A stretch of 64,000 nucleotides of DNA, from positions 186,591 through 250,590 of the forward strand of contig KE159560.1 in NCBI GenBank assembly GCA_000403215.2, in the 5' to 3' direction. This DNA is from Lachnospiraceae bacterium A4. GTDB lineage: Bacteria > Bacillota > Clostridia > Lachnospirales > Lachnospiraceae. The position numbers were made by a program, and so were the translations under genes. Of the stretch, positions 43,303 to 52,311 are shown piece after piece. The notes beneath the pieces are model-generated. The model was not told where the DNA came from, searched no databases, and saw nothing but the letters and a program-made list of their open reading frames with translations. Each line of letters opens with the position of its first letter. Position 1 is the first letter of the stretch.

Positions 43303-44022
43303 ATGACCAGACTAAATAAATATCTCGCGGAGTGCGGACTGTGTTCTAGGCGTGAGGCGGATAAACTGATTGATCAGGGCAGGGTATATGTAAATGGCCA
43401 AAGGGCTGTGAGCGGTATGAAGGTCTGTGACAGGGATATTGTTGAGGTCAATCATCAAAGACTGCAATCAGCAGCAGCGTCAAAAGTTGTCTTAGCATAC
43501 AATAAACCCGTTGGGATTACCTGTACAGAAAAGGACCGTTATGCAGAAAAGACAATTGTGGAGGCGGTCAATTACCCCGTTAGGCTTACCTATGCGGGGC
43601 GCCTTGACAAGGCTTCCGACGGGCTGATAATTCTTACAAATGATGGAGAGCTGATACAGCGCATGATGAAAGGGGCAAATGGTCATGAGAAGGAATATTT
43701 GGTCAAAGTAGACCGGGAACTCACAGAAGAATTTCTCACGAAGATGGCGCAGGGCGTATATCTTAGGGAACTCGATGCGACGACACGGCTCTGTACCCTA
43801 AAACGCATTGGCAAATACACGTTTCAGATCACACTCACACAGGGACTGAACAGGCAGATTCGGCGAATGTGCGGGTGTTTTGGATACAACGTCAAGTCCC
43901 TCACACGCATTCGGGTGATGAATATTGAACTGAATGGGCTAAAGAGCGGAGAATACCGTGAGATTAAAGGGCAGGAGCGTGAAACACTGTACCGGTTATG
44001 CGGAATATCAGACAGTCAATAA
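43303..44022 (+). CDS. rRNA pseudouridine synthase, RluB/RluF type
   Basis: 239 residues. S4 RNA-binding domain (MTRLNKYLAECGLCSRREAD), then the RsuA-family catalytic domain with the active Asp in AGRLDKASDGLIILTNDGE and the motif QGLNRQIRRMCGCFGY. It isomerises uridine in large-subunit rRNA. GTMKG-type variants near MKGANGHEKEYLVKV fit RluF. AAAGGAG precedes the start. Confidence 0.92.
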   Translation: MTRLNKYLAECGLCSRREADKLIDQGRVYVNGQRAVSGMKVCDRDIVEVNHQRLQSAAASKVVLAYNKPVGITCTEKDRYAEKTIVEAVNYPVRLTYAGRLDKASDGLIILTNDGELIQRMMKGANGHEKEYLVKVDRELTEEFLTKMAQGVYLRELDATTRLCTLKRIGKYTFQITLTQGLNRQIRRMCGCFGYNVKSLTRIRVMNIELNGLKSGEYREIKGQERETLYRLCGISDSQ

Positions 44023-44047
44023 AATAGAAGGAAAAATGGAGGAAAGT

Positions 44048-46027
44048 ATGGCGGCAACGAACGAAACATTACATAGAATGAAAAGGCTTGTGGAGAAGCT
44101 GCAAGAAGCGTCAAAGGCATATTATGCACAGGATAAGGAAATTATGAGCAATTTCGAGTACGATAAACTGTACGAGGAGTTGGAAGCACTAGAGCAGGAA
44201 ACTGGCATGGTGATGGCAGGAAGCCCGACAATTCGTGTCGGATACGAGGCGGTTGACGAGCTGCCCAAGGAAGCGCACGAGAGCCCAATGCTGTCCCTTG
44301 GCAAGACCAAAGAGCGGGACGAGCTCAAAGACTGGCTCGGTGACAAAGATGGGCTGCTTAGCTGGAAACTAGACGGACTGACGATCGTGCTGACCTATCA
44401 AAATGGTGGGCTGTTGAAGGCAGTCACACGCGGAAATGGAGAGGTGGGCGAAGTCATCACCAACAATGCGAAAGTGTTCAAGAACATTCCACTTCGCATC
44501 GGTTATCAGGATGAGCTGATTCTTAGAGGTGAGGCAGTTATTACTTATCAGGATTTTGAGGAGATCAACCGCCAGATCGAAGATGTGGATGCCAAGTATA
44601 AAAATCCAAGAAATCTTTGTTCCGGGTCTGTGAGACAGCTCAACAACCAGATTACGGCTGAGCGGAATGTACGGTTTTATGCATTTTCACTCGTGAAGGC
44701 GGACGGGATTGATTTTGAAAATTCAAGAGAGAAGCAGTTTGAATTTCTGATCAATCAGGGATTTGATGTCGTTCCATATGTAAGAGTCGATGCAGATACC
44801 ATCGTCGATGCAGTCGCAGACTATGAGAAGCTCGTCCAGACATACGATGTGCCCTCAGATGGTCTGGTGCTGATTTATGATGACATTGCGTATGGACGTT
44901 CGCTTGGCAGGACGGCAAAGTACCCGCGTGATTCGATCGCATTTAAATGGGCAGACGAGCTTCGGGAGACGACACTCAAAGAGATTGAATGGAGTCCAAG
45001 CCGTACTGGACTGATTAATCCAGTTGCGATTTTTGAGCCAGTAGAGCTTGAAGGCACGACAGTGAGCCGGGCATCTGTACACAATATCAGTATCCTAAAA
45101 GGGTTAAAGCTCGGCATTGGCGACAAGATTACAGTGTATAAAGCAAACATGATTATACCGCAGATTGCAGAGAATCTCACGGGCAGCGACAGCATAGAGC
45201 TGCCAGAGGTCTGTCCGGCATGCGGCGGAAAGACGGAGATCCGCGCAGTCAACGAAGTGCAGTCACTCTATTGTACGAATCCTGACTGTGATGCCAAGAA
45301 GATTAAGTCGTTTACCTTGTTTGTCAGCCGTGATGCGATGAACATAGACGGTTTGTCAGAAGCAACACTTGAAAAATTTATCGCAAAAGGTTTTATTCAC
45401 CAATATCAGGATATGTTTCATCTTGACCGCTACAAAACAGAAATTGTCGAGATGGAGGGTTTTGGCGAGCGGTCTTATAAAAAGCTTATGGACGGCATTG
45501 AGAAATCAAGAGATGTAGAGCTTCCCAAACTGATTTACAGCCTCGGCATCGCGAACATTGGACTTGCCAACGCCAAAGTCATCTGCCGCTATTTTAAGTA
45601 TGACATTGACGCCATGCGGCAGGCTACGGCGGAAGAGCTCAGTGAGATTGACGGAATTGGCGAGGTGATTGGCAAGGCTTTTGCAGATTACTTTGCCGAC
45701 GAGCAAAACAATAAACGGTTTGAAAACTTATTAGGAGAGGTTCGGATTATCAAGGAGGAGATTGACGAGGCAGGGCAGACGCTGGAAGGAAAAACCTTTG
45801 TCATAACGGGCAGCCTGAATCATTTCGGCAGTAGAAATGAGCTCAAAGACCTGATCGAGAAAAAGGGCGGAAAGGTGGCAGGCAGCGTTTCTGCAAAGAC
45901 AGTCTGTCTCATTAACAATGATGCTGCCTCCGCCTCCTCCAAAAATAAGAAGGCGAAAGAGCTCAATGTGCCTGTTTTGACAGAAGAACAGTTTATGACA
46001 GAATATTTGGAGATGGAGGAGGTATAG
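44048..46027 (+). CDS. ligA: NAD-dependent DNA ligase
   Basis: 659 residues from ATG 44048, five bases after GGAGG; an ATG at 44036 is possible. Ia and adenylation domains with the active-site Lys in SWKLDGLTI, OB domain, four-Cys zinc finger (CPACGG...CTNPDC), HhH repeats (MEGFGERSYKKLMDGIEKS; LSEIDGIGEVIGKAFADYF) and a C-terminal BRCT domain (LEGKTFVITGSLNHFGSRNE). It seals nicks in replication and repair. Length and order are normal. Confidence 0.95.
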   Translation: MAATNETLHRMKRLVEKLQEASKAYYAQDKEIMSNFEYDKLYEELEALEQETGMVMAGSPTIRVGYEAVDELPKEAHESPMLSLGKTKERDELKDWLGDKDGLLSWKLDGLTIVLTYQNGGLLKAVTRGNGEVGEVITNNAKVFKNIPLRIGYQDELILRGEAVITYQDFEEINRQIEDVDAKYKNPRNLCSGSVRQLNNQITAERNVRFYAFSLVKADGIDFENSREKQFEFLINQGFDVVPYVRVDADTIVDAVADYEKLVQTYDVPSDGLVLIYDDIAYGRSLGRTAKYPRDSIAFKWADELRETTLKEIEWSPSRTGLINPVAIFEPVELEGTTVSRASVHNISILKGLKLGIGDKITVYKANMIIPQIAENLTGSDSIELPEVCPACGGKTEIRAVNEVQSLYCTNPDCDAKKIKSFTLFVSRDAMNIDGLSEATLEKFIAKGFIHQYQDMFHLDRYKTEIVEMEGFGERSYKKLMDGIEKSRDVELPKLIYSLGIANIGLANAKVICRYFKYDIDAMRQATAEELSEIDGIGEVIGKAFADYFADEQNNKRFENLLGEVRIIKEEIDEAGQTLEGKTFVITGSLNHFGSRNELKDLIEKKGGKVAGSVSAKTVCLINNDAASASSKNKKAKELNVPVLTEEQFMTEYLEMEEV

Positions 46028-46032
46028 AGAAA

Positions 46033-46938
46033 ATGCCTATTAAAGTACAAGGGGATTTACCAGCAAAAGGGATATTGGAGAACGAAAATATATTTGTAAT
46101 GGATGAAAACAGAGCAGTCCATCAGGATATTCGTCCATTGCAGGTATGTATCCTGAATCTAATGCCTGTGAAGCAGGATACAGAGCTTCAGCTTCTGCGT
46201 GCGTTGTCCAATACACCGCTGCAGGTCGATGTCACCTTCTTAATGGTGACAAGCCATGTATCGCTCAATACATCCGCCAATCATCTGAATCGCTTTTATA
46301 CTACGTTCGAACAGATTGCAGGCCAGCGCTACGATGGCTTGATTATCACAGGGGCGCCGGTGGAAGATATCGCGTTTGAGGAGGTCGATTACTGGCAGGA
46401 GGTGTGCGCGATTATGGACTGGGCGGAGAAGCATGTGACTTCGACACTGCATATATGCTGGGGCGCACAGGCAGGATTTTATCATTATTATGGGATTCAG
46501 AAACAGCTTCTGCCGGAAAAGCTGTTTGGATTGTATTCTCACAAAGTACAAAACCGCAAGGTTCCGCTTGTGCGTGGTTTTGACGATTTCTTTCTCGCAC
46601 CGCACAGCCGCCATACGGAGACACCCGCTGCGGCGATTCATCAATGCGACCAGATTACAGTGCTTGCGGAATCGCAAGAGGCAGGTGTATTTCTGGCATA
46701 TGCCGAGAATGGTAAAAAAATCTTTGTAAACGGTCATCCAGAATATGACCGCTATACATTAGATGCGGAATACAAGCGGGATTTAGGCAAGGGACTGCAG
46801 ATTCATATTCCAAGAAATTATTATCCAGATGATGACCCTGCCCAAAAACCAGCGCTGCAATGGCGTTCACATAGCAATAATCTTTACACAAATTGGTTGA
46901 ATTATTATGTGTATCAGGCAACGCCGTATGAGTGGTAG
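46033..46938 (+). CDS. metA: homoserine O-acetyltransferase/succinyltransferase (MetA)
   Basis: 301 residues. Nucleophilic Cys in LHICWGAQAGFYHYYG, then the catalytic His in VNGHPEYDRYTLDAEYKRD. N-terminus PIKVQGDLPAKGILENENIF and VLNLMPVKQDTELQLLR-like are typical. It acylates homoserine, the first step of methionine synthesis. Enzymes from Firmicutes named MetA often use acetyl-CoA. It is 5 bp after ligA. Confidence 0.94.
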   Translation: MPIKVQGDLPAKGILENENIFVMDENRAVHQDIRPLQVCILNLMPVKQDTELQLLRALSNTPLQVDVTFLMVTSHVSLNTSANHLNRFYTTFEQIAGQRYDGLIITGAPVEDIAFEEVDYWQEVCAIMDWAEKHVTSTLHICWGAQAGFYHYYGIQKQLLPEKLFGLYSHKVQNRKVPLVRGFDDFFLAPHSRHTETPAAAIHQCDQITVLAESQEAGVFLAYAENGKKIFVNGHPEYDRYTLDAEYKRDLGKGLQIHIPRNYYPDDDPAQKPALQWRSHSNNLYTNWLNYYVYQATPYEW

Positions 46939-46976
46939 GAACGCCGCATAATTGCTAGGTTTTATGCACGCTTGAG

Positions 46977-47061
46977 AGTTTATTGAAACTCACGTATTTT
47001 CACGGCTAAACGGTGTAGTAGATGGTGTAATAAAAAATACCGGTACGAATCCGGCAGAGTT
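46977..47061 (+). pseudogene. possible decayed integrase tail
   Basis: After metA a short open stretch reads IETHVFSRLNGVVDGVIKNT and GTNPAEF before TAA. THVF followed by a V-V-D-G-V tail resembles the C-terminus of tyrosine recombinases of integrative elements. There is a stop immediately upstream and no catalytic core, so this can only be a scar. The assignment is tentative. Confidence 0.25.
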
Positions 47062-47088
47062 TTAACAGCAGGTTCTGAATTTGACAAT

Positions 47089-47108
47089 TTAATAAGGCTT
47101 TACACCTT
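47089..47108 (+). repeat. 20-bp direct repeat, left copy
   Basis: TTAATAAGGCTTTACACCTT, repeated exactly at 47425-47444. The pair brackets the 62-residue ORF. Possibly an attachment-site scar, or duplicated terminator half. Confidence 0.65.
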
Positions 47109-47177
47109 ATACATAATCTGTTATGATTAAAATGTAACAATCAGTACAGATTATTAATTGAAAGTAGGTGATTGTAT

Positions 47178-47366
47178 ATGCCAAGTGCAGCAGATATAAT
47201 AAAAGATTATGTGATAGAATTTTCCAGATTGCAGGATTGGATGGTGCCAATAAAAGAAACGAATCCTGAAACATACGACTCAATGCATAAAAGATACATT
47301 GAATTAAAAGTAACATTGTCAAGTTTAGGCGTTAATCTTGCAGAAATTGACAGAATCAAAGAATAA
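47178..47366 (+). CDS. small hypothetical protein between 20-bp direct repeats
   Basis: 62 residues from ATG 47178 with AGGTG eight bases upstream. Helical and charged (SAADIIKDYVIEFSRLQDWM; MHKRYIELKVTLSSLGVNLA). No family recognised. Lies between direct repeats at 47089 and 47425 and next to a possible integrase scar, so it may be the cargo remnant of a small element. Confidence 0.55.
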   Translation: MPSAADIIKDYVIEFSRLQDWMVPIKETNPETYDSMHKRYIELKVTLSSLGVNLAEIDRIKE

Positions 47367-47398
47367 TAACTGTATAGCAATTAAACAGTAATCACGAA

Positions 47399-47447
47399 CC
47401 AAAAGGGTGTAAGGTTTTATGAAATTAATAAGGCTTTACACCTTTTT
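47399..47447 (+). terminator. terminator after the small hypothetical gene
   Basis: AAAAGGGTGTAAGG pairs imperfectly with GGCTTTACACCTTTTT around an AT-rich loop and ends in five T. The right arm is the right 20-bp direct repeat (47425-47444). Confidence 0.5.
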
Positions 47448-47505
47448 CAATTGAATATTCTTCTATACTAAAAGTCTATCTGCATTTCCCCATTCATTTT
47501 TTTAG

Positions 47506-47559
47506 TTGACAATATTTTACAAGTATTGTATACTTTATCTGTGTTAAGCGTATTAATAC
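47506..47559 (+). promoter_or_regulatory. promoter and putative operator of the GntR operon
   Basis: TTGACA (47506-47511), 17-bp spacer, TATACT (47529-47534). Just downstream GTGTTAA (47541-47547) and TTAATAC (47553-47559) form an inverted repeat over the transcript start. This matches how YtrA-type GntR repressors autoregulate. Confidence 0.65.
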
Positions 47560-47580
47560 AGTTGGAAAGGAGAAGGGATC

Positions 47581-47988
47581 ATGATTTTGATTGATCACAA
47601 GGACAGGCGCCCGATTTATGAACAAATTATCGAACGGTTTCAACAGATGATATTGTGCGGCGCGATGCAGCCAAATGCGTCCATGCCATCTGTCAGAAGT
47701 CTGGCGATGGAGTTGTCATTGAATCCGAATACGATTCAACGCGCCTATCAGGAATTAGAGCGCGCCGGGTACATCTATACCATAAAAGGAAAAGGCAGCT
47801 TTGTGAGTGATACAGCGGCAGCGGCAGCCCATAAACGGCAGGAGATTCAGCGTGAGATGCAGGTCACTGTCGATAAGGCGCTGCTTTCCGGCATAACGGC
47901 AGAAGAACTGCCGGAAATCCTTACAGCCTGTATCCAAAACAGTAGTGTATTGATTAACAGAGGGTCGATGAAGGGGGAACTGACATGA
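47581..47988 (+). CDS. GntR-family regulator, YtrA type
   Basis: 135 residues. Winged HTH at the N-terminus (PSVRSLAMELSLNPNTIQRA and YIYTIKGKGSFVSD) with only a ~50-residue helical C-terminus, the YtrA subfamily layout. Such proteins repress their own ABC-transporter operons. Its stop overlaps the ATPase start by 4 bp (ATGA). Preceded by GGAAAGGAG. Confidence 0.9.
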   Translation: MILIDHKDRRPIYEQIIERFQQMILCGAMQPNASMPSVRSLAMELSLNPNTIQRAYQELERAGYIYTIKGKGSFVSDTAAAAAHKRQEIQREMQVTVDKALLSGITAEELPEILTACIQNSSVLINRGSMKGELT

Positions 47989-48887
47989 TAACAGCAGCAA
48001 ATGTGACAAAACATTTTGGAGAGGTTACGGCGGTAAATGATATCAGTGTAACCATTAGAAGCGGAGAAGTTTTTGGACTGATTGGTACAAATGGTGCTGG
48101 CAAAAGCACATTTTTGCGCATGGCATCCGGCGTGCTCAAACCCGACAGCGGGAAAATTCTCATGGACGAACAGCCAGTCTATGAAAATCCGTCTGTGAAG
48201 GCTGATATATTTTATATACCAGACGACCAGTATTTTCTGCCCAATGCCACACCGCGGGACATGGCTGGATTTTATCAGGATTATTATGCGTCATTTGACA
48301 GCGTGCGGTTTGATGAGATGCTTGGAAATTTTCAGTTAAAACCAGACAGAAGGATTCATACTTTTTCCAAGGGCATGAAAAAGCAGCTCTCCGTACTTCT
48401 TGGCATCTGCGCAAACACAAAATATCTGTTCTGTGATGAAACTTTTGACGGATTAGACCCTGTCATGCGGCAGGCGGTCAAGAGTATTTTTGCCGGTGAA
48501 TTGTCAGAGCGGGATTTTACACCGGTAATCGCCTCCCACAACCTGCGCGAGCTGGAGGACATCTGCGACTATGTGGGCATCCTGCATCAAGGCGGCATCC
48601 TCATGCAGAAGGATTTGGAGGAAATGAAGCTTAATATCCACAATGTCCAGTGTGTATTTCAAAATGCAGAGGAGGAAAAGACAGCACTTGGCCTGCTAGA
48701 GCTTGTCAAGGCAGAGAAAAGGGGAAGCCTGAACAATATCACTGTGCGCGGCTCGGAGAAAGAGATTATGGAGAAAATTAATACTTTTTCGCCTGTTTTT
48801 GCAGAAATTGTACCGCTGACCCTTGAGGAAATCTTTATTAGTGAAACGGAGGTTGTCGGATATGATATCAAAAAACTTATTTTTTAA
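47985..48887 (+). CDS. ABC transporter ATP-binding protein
   Basis: 300 residues. Walker A GTNGAGKST, an unusual signature TFSKGMKKQLSVLLGI, Walker B KYLFCDETFDGLDP, switch His in ASHNL. YtrB-like ATPase, coupled to the regulator upstream and the permease downstream (26-bp overlap). It powers the large permease, probably for export or antibiotic response. Confidence 0.92.
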   Translation: MITAANVTKHFGEVTAVNDISVTIRSGEVFGLIGTNGAGKSTFLRMASGVLKPDSGKILMDEQPVYENPSVKADIFYIPDDQYFLPNATPRDMAGFYQDYYASFDSVRFDEMLGNFQLKPDRRIHTFSKGMKKQLSVLLGICANTKYLFCDETFDGLDPVMRQAVKSIFAGELSERDFTPVIASHNLRELEDICDYVGILHQGGILMQKDLEEMKLNIHNVQCVFQNAEEEKTALGLLELVKAEKRGSLNNITVRGSEKEIMEKINTFSPVFAEIVPLTLEEIFISETEVVGYDIKKLIF

Positions 48888-51084
48888 GCTCATCAAACAG
48901 GATCTAAAGAGGAGAATATGGTGTCCGATTTTGATATTCGTCGCATGTTTTCTGAGTTTGGAAGTGCGTATGCTCATGAGTATGGAGGAGTTTGTGCGCT
49001 ATCCCAATAGACATTCCTACAGTCTTACATTGTATATCAGAGAGTATTTCTTTGGCAGAGAAGCTTTGATTATGTCAATTGTTGTGTGTATGGCAGCATT
49101 TTTGTGCGGACTCAGCGGCTATGCCTATCTGCATTCCAAAGTGCAGATTGACCTGTATCACAGCCTTCCCGTCAGCAGAGCCCGTTTTTTCTGGGCAAGG
49201 TATGTGTCAGGCGTCATGCAGTTTTGTATCCCGTTTGTGCTCAATGTGATGATCTGTACAGGGATTGCGGCAGGCAGAAAGGTCGTTACGGCAGAAACAG
49301 TGCTCGCAATCATATCGTTTATCGGGATACAGATGACTATCTTTGTGCTGGCGTACAGTGTGGCAGTCATTGCGGCAGGACTTACAGGCAACATGATTAT
49401 CGGCATTTTAGGAACAGGAGTTCTATTTTCATATAGTGCAGTGCTTGGGCTGCTTAAATATTTAATGGCTGCGCGTTTTTATGATACTTATAAAGTTTAT
49501 GAAAACAGAGGGAATTTTATATTCGACAGCAGTATTTGGAATTTTTCACCGCTGTCTATGATAATCAAGTTTTTTTCCAGTCCGACCAATACGACAATGG
49601 CGGAGGCACAAAAGTTTTTCACGTATGATACCTCCTATGTGGGCGTACTGCTCATAGCAGCAGTGCTGTACAGTCTGGCAGCTTATTTGATCTTCATGAA
49701 AAGGGCGTCTGAGGCAGCAGGCAAGCCAATCGCATTTCGCATTGCGGAGCCTGTGATTAAGACCATGGTCGTCTTGCCATTTTCATTTTTGTCAGGTTTT
49801 TTCTTTTGTGCAATGTCGTCCAGATCAGATGCAGATACATGGTTTGTGTTCGGTGTGATCTTTGGCTTTACAGTGCTTTGTATCCTGATGGAAATTATTT
49901 ACCGGCTGAGTCTGCGCGGCGCACTGATGCACAAGAAGCAGTTCCTGTTTAATGCGGTCTGCACAGCGCTGGTCTTTGTGGTATTCCGCTACGATGTGAC
50001 AGGATACGACACCTATGTGCCAGCGGATTCACAGCTTCAAAGCTGTGCTGTATCAATCTCTGATCTCATACCGCTCGGACAGGAAATCCGTGTCAATGAA
50101 TTTGGTATGCATTATCTTAGCCCGGGCGAATACCGCATGGCAAATATGGAGCTGCAGGGAAATCCAAGCGTGATGGAGCTTGCGCGGAAAGCAGCCAAGG
50201 AGCAGCTTGCGTTTCGTTATTTCGACTATTATGAGGGCATTGAGGAATCTCCTGAGTATATGGAAACGTTGGAAAGACAGGATAATTACCGCTGGATTGA
50301 TTTTGGATACAAATTATCGAACGGGAAAACGCTTTATAGAACATATGTCATTGATATCGCAGACCCAGATACCCTCCGACTGCTTTCTGAGATTTTTGAG
50401 GATTATAATTATAAGCTTGCTTCCACGCCGCTCTTTAATGACAGTTGGAATCTTACCTTCGATGCGGTCAGATGTGAGAGTAACTTCAGGAGCGAAGATA
50501 TCACACTCACACCCCAGATGCAGTCAGAACTGATCGGGGTTTACCAAAAGGAGTATATGAAGCTTACATTGGATACCATCATCAATACACCGCCTGTGGG
50601 AAGCGTTGATTTTCTTTTCAGGGATAAAAATGAAGAAATGCTCTATACCAGCTATTCTGGAAAAATGTATGTGTATCCACAGTTTACAGAGACGCTTGCG
50701 CTGATAAAAGAGTACGGGATTGATATGCAGGAGCGGCTAAATGCAGAAGATGTGGCGGTGATTCGCGTAAAAAAGCAAAATTTGTATTCAAATTCTTATT
50801 ATCATCGTGTTTATTATGGCACCTATGAACGCAGGAACGAGATGTACACCAGCGTGGAAAATGATGCGGTGGAGTATACTGATCAAGAACAGATTCAGGA
50901 GATTCTTGACAACATTGTCAGTGACAGTTTTATATGGATGGCCCGCGGATACGCCGACTATTATGACGAGCGTTATCTTGTCACGATCCAATTTGAAAAG
51001 AGCGACTTGATGTATTCCTATGCTACCCACTGTTTTTTGAAGGGACAGCTTCCAGCGTTTATCCAATCGGAAAAAAATCTATAA
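48862..51084 (+). CDS. large ABC transporter permease with extracytoplasmic domain
   Basis: 740 residues from ATG 48862 (GGAGG upstream), overlapping the ATPase gene by 26 bp. Residues ~15-390 hold about eight membrane segments. Residues ~395-740 are a soluble, probably extracellular domain rich in acidic and aromatic residues with no recognised motif. It is the membrane partner of the YtrB-like ATPase. Related clostridial operons respond to cell-wall stress; that role here is inferred. Confidence 0.85.
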   Translation: MISKNLFFKLIKQDLKRRIWCPILIFVACFLSLEVRMLMSMEEFVRYPNRHSYSLTLYIREYFFGREALIMSIVVCMAAFLCGLSGYAYLHSKVQIDLYHSLPVSRARFFWARYVSGVMQFCIPFVLNVMICTGIAAGRKVVTAETVLAIISFIGIQMTIFVLAYSVAVIAAGLTGNMIIGILGTGVLFSYSAVLGLLKYLMAARFYDTYKVYENRGNFIFDSSIWNFSPLSMIIKFFSSPTNTTMAEAQKFFTYDTSYVGVLLIAAVLYSLAAYLIFMKRASEAAGKPIAFRIAEPVIKTMVVLPFSFLSGFFFCAMSSRSDADTWFVFGVIFGFTVLCILMEIIYRLSLRGALMHKKQFLFNAVCTALVFVVFRYDVTGYDTYVPADSQLQSCAVSISDLIPLGQEIRVNEFGMHYLSPGEYRMANMELQGNPSVMELARKAAKEQLAFRYFDYYEGIEESPEYMETLERQDNYRWIDFGYKLSNGKTLYRTYVIDIADPDTLRLLSEIFEDYNYKLASTPLFNDSWNLTFDAVRCESNFRSEDITLTPQMQSELIGVYQKEYMKLTLDTIINTPPVGSVDFLFRDKNEEMLYTSYSGKMYVYPQFTETLALIKEYGIDMQERLNAEDVAVIRVKKQNLYSNSYYHRVYYGTYERRNEMYTSVENDAVEYTDQEQIQEILDNIVSDSFIWMARGYADYYDERYLVTIQFEKSDLMYSYATHCFLKGQLPAFIQSEKNL

Positions 51085-51182
51085 AAAAATAATTAACAAA
51101 CGCGCTCTCTTGTGATAAGATATTTATATATGATTTCGTTATAAGAAAATTTATATAAATGTGTAATCAGGAGGACAACAGG

Positions 51183-52238
51183 ATGGCAGAAAAGAAATGT
51201 GTAGCCTATGTATCAACCTATACGATGGGCGATAAGCACGGCATTAAAATCTATGATGTTGATATGGAGAATGGACGGTTCAAGGAGAAGGGCGAGGTGA
51301 ACATCACCAATTCCTCGTATGTCACAATCTCGCACAACCGTAAGTATCTCTATGCGATCACGGATACAGGCGTTTCCAGCTATAAGATTTTGCCGGACGG
51401 AAATCTCGACTTTGTGAATACCGCGTCCACAAACAGCATGAGAGGCTGCTATCTCTCCACAGACTATGAGGACAAGTTCTTGTTCTGTGCGGGATATCAT
51501 GATGGAAAGATTACGGTGCTGCATCTGGATTCCAGCACAGGCGCGGTGGACGCCATTACGGACGAGGTGTTTCACAAGGGGCTTGGCAGCATCGCGGAGA
51601 GAAGCTACAGACCGCATATAAGCTGTGTGAAGATGACGAGGGACAACAAATATCTGTGTGCGGCAGACCTTGGGATTGACTATGTGAATATCTACCGCCT
51701 TGACCATGACAGAGGCGTTTTGCGGCAGGTGGATATCATTCGTTGTGATATCGACTCGGCGCCAAGGCACTTGAAATTTACAGAGGACGGGCGTTTTCTC
51801 TATATCATCAGCGAGATGAAGAACTGTATTGATGTATTTGAGTATCATGAGGAGGACAATGTTCCGTATTTTGACCCAATTCAGACGATTCCTACCTCGG
51901 ACAAGTTCGAATTTAAGGGCGTGGCGGCAAGCGCCCTCAATATCTCTGATGACGGCAAGTATATTCTGGCATCGACAGCAGGAGATAACTGTGTCTCACT
52001 GTTTCAGATTAACCAGCAGACAGGCGAGCTGACGCGTCTGTTTTATCTGCCGACGAGCGGAGAGTATCCCAAAGATGCGGCGCTGTTTCCAGATAACAGG
52101 CATCTGGTGAGCCTGAATCATGAGTCGAACACAATGACCTTCTTCCGTGTGGACTACGAACACAATTATATGGTCATGAACGGCAAAGAACTTGAGATTA
52201 ATCAGGCAAACTGCATTATTTTCCATGAGCTTCCTTAA
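51183..52238 (+). CDS. lactonase-family seven-bladed beta-propeller protein
   Basis: 351 residues from ATG 51183, eight bases after AGGAGG; the ATG at 51159 lies upstream of that site. Repeated blades with the DG/GK turns of 6-phosphogluconolactonase-type propellers (SHNRKYLYAITDTGVSSYKI; DSAPRHLKFTEDGRFLYIIS; LNISDDGKYILASTAGDNCV). The YbhE/Pgl family hydrolyses sugar lactones in some members. No pentose pathway gene is adjacent, so the role stays open. Confidence 0.85.
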   Translation: MAEKKCVAYVSTYTMGDKHGIKIYDVDMENGRFKEKGEVNITNSSYVTISHNRKYLYAITDTGVSSYKILPDGNLDFVNTASTNSMRGCYLSTDYEDKFLFCAGYHDGKITVLHLDSSTGAVDAITDEVFHKGLGSIAERSYRPHISCVKMTRDNKYLCAADLGIDYVNIYRLDHDRGVLRQVDIIRCDIDSAPRHLKFTEDGRFLYIISEMKNCIDVFEYHEEDNVPYFDPIQTIPTSDKFEFKGVAASALNISDDGKYILASTAGDNCVSLFQINQQTGELTRLFYLPTSGEYPKDAALFPDNRHLVSLNHESNTMTFFRVDYEHNYMVMNGKELEINQANCIIFHELP

Positions 52239-52268
52239 TGAAAAGCTTCGTGTATCAAAATGTATAAG

Positions 52269-52311
52269 CAAAAAGAATGAGGGCATTGCAGCAATGCCCT
52301 CATTCTTTTTG
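52269..52311. terminator. strong bidirectional terminator
   Basis: A perfect 19-bp stem with a GCAGC loop; A-rich on the left and T-rich on the right. It lies between the convergent propeller gene and aroC and abuts the aroC stop codon. Confidence 0.93.

Noticed and set aside
47042-47056. tRNA T-arm-like stem CCGG...CCGG with a 7-nt loop
   Set aside because: The loop lacks TTC, no acceptor or anticodon stem is present, and the segment is open reading frame in the integrase-like tail.
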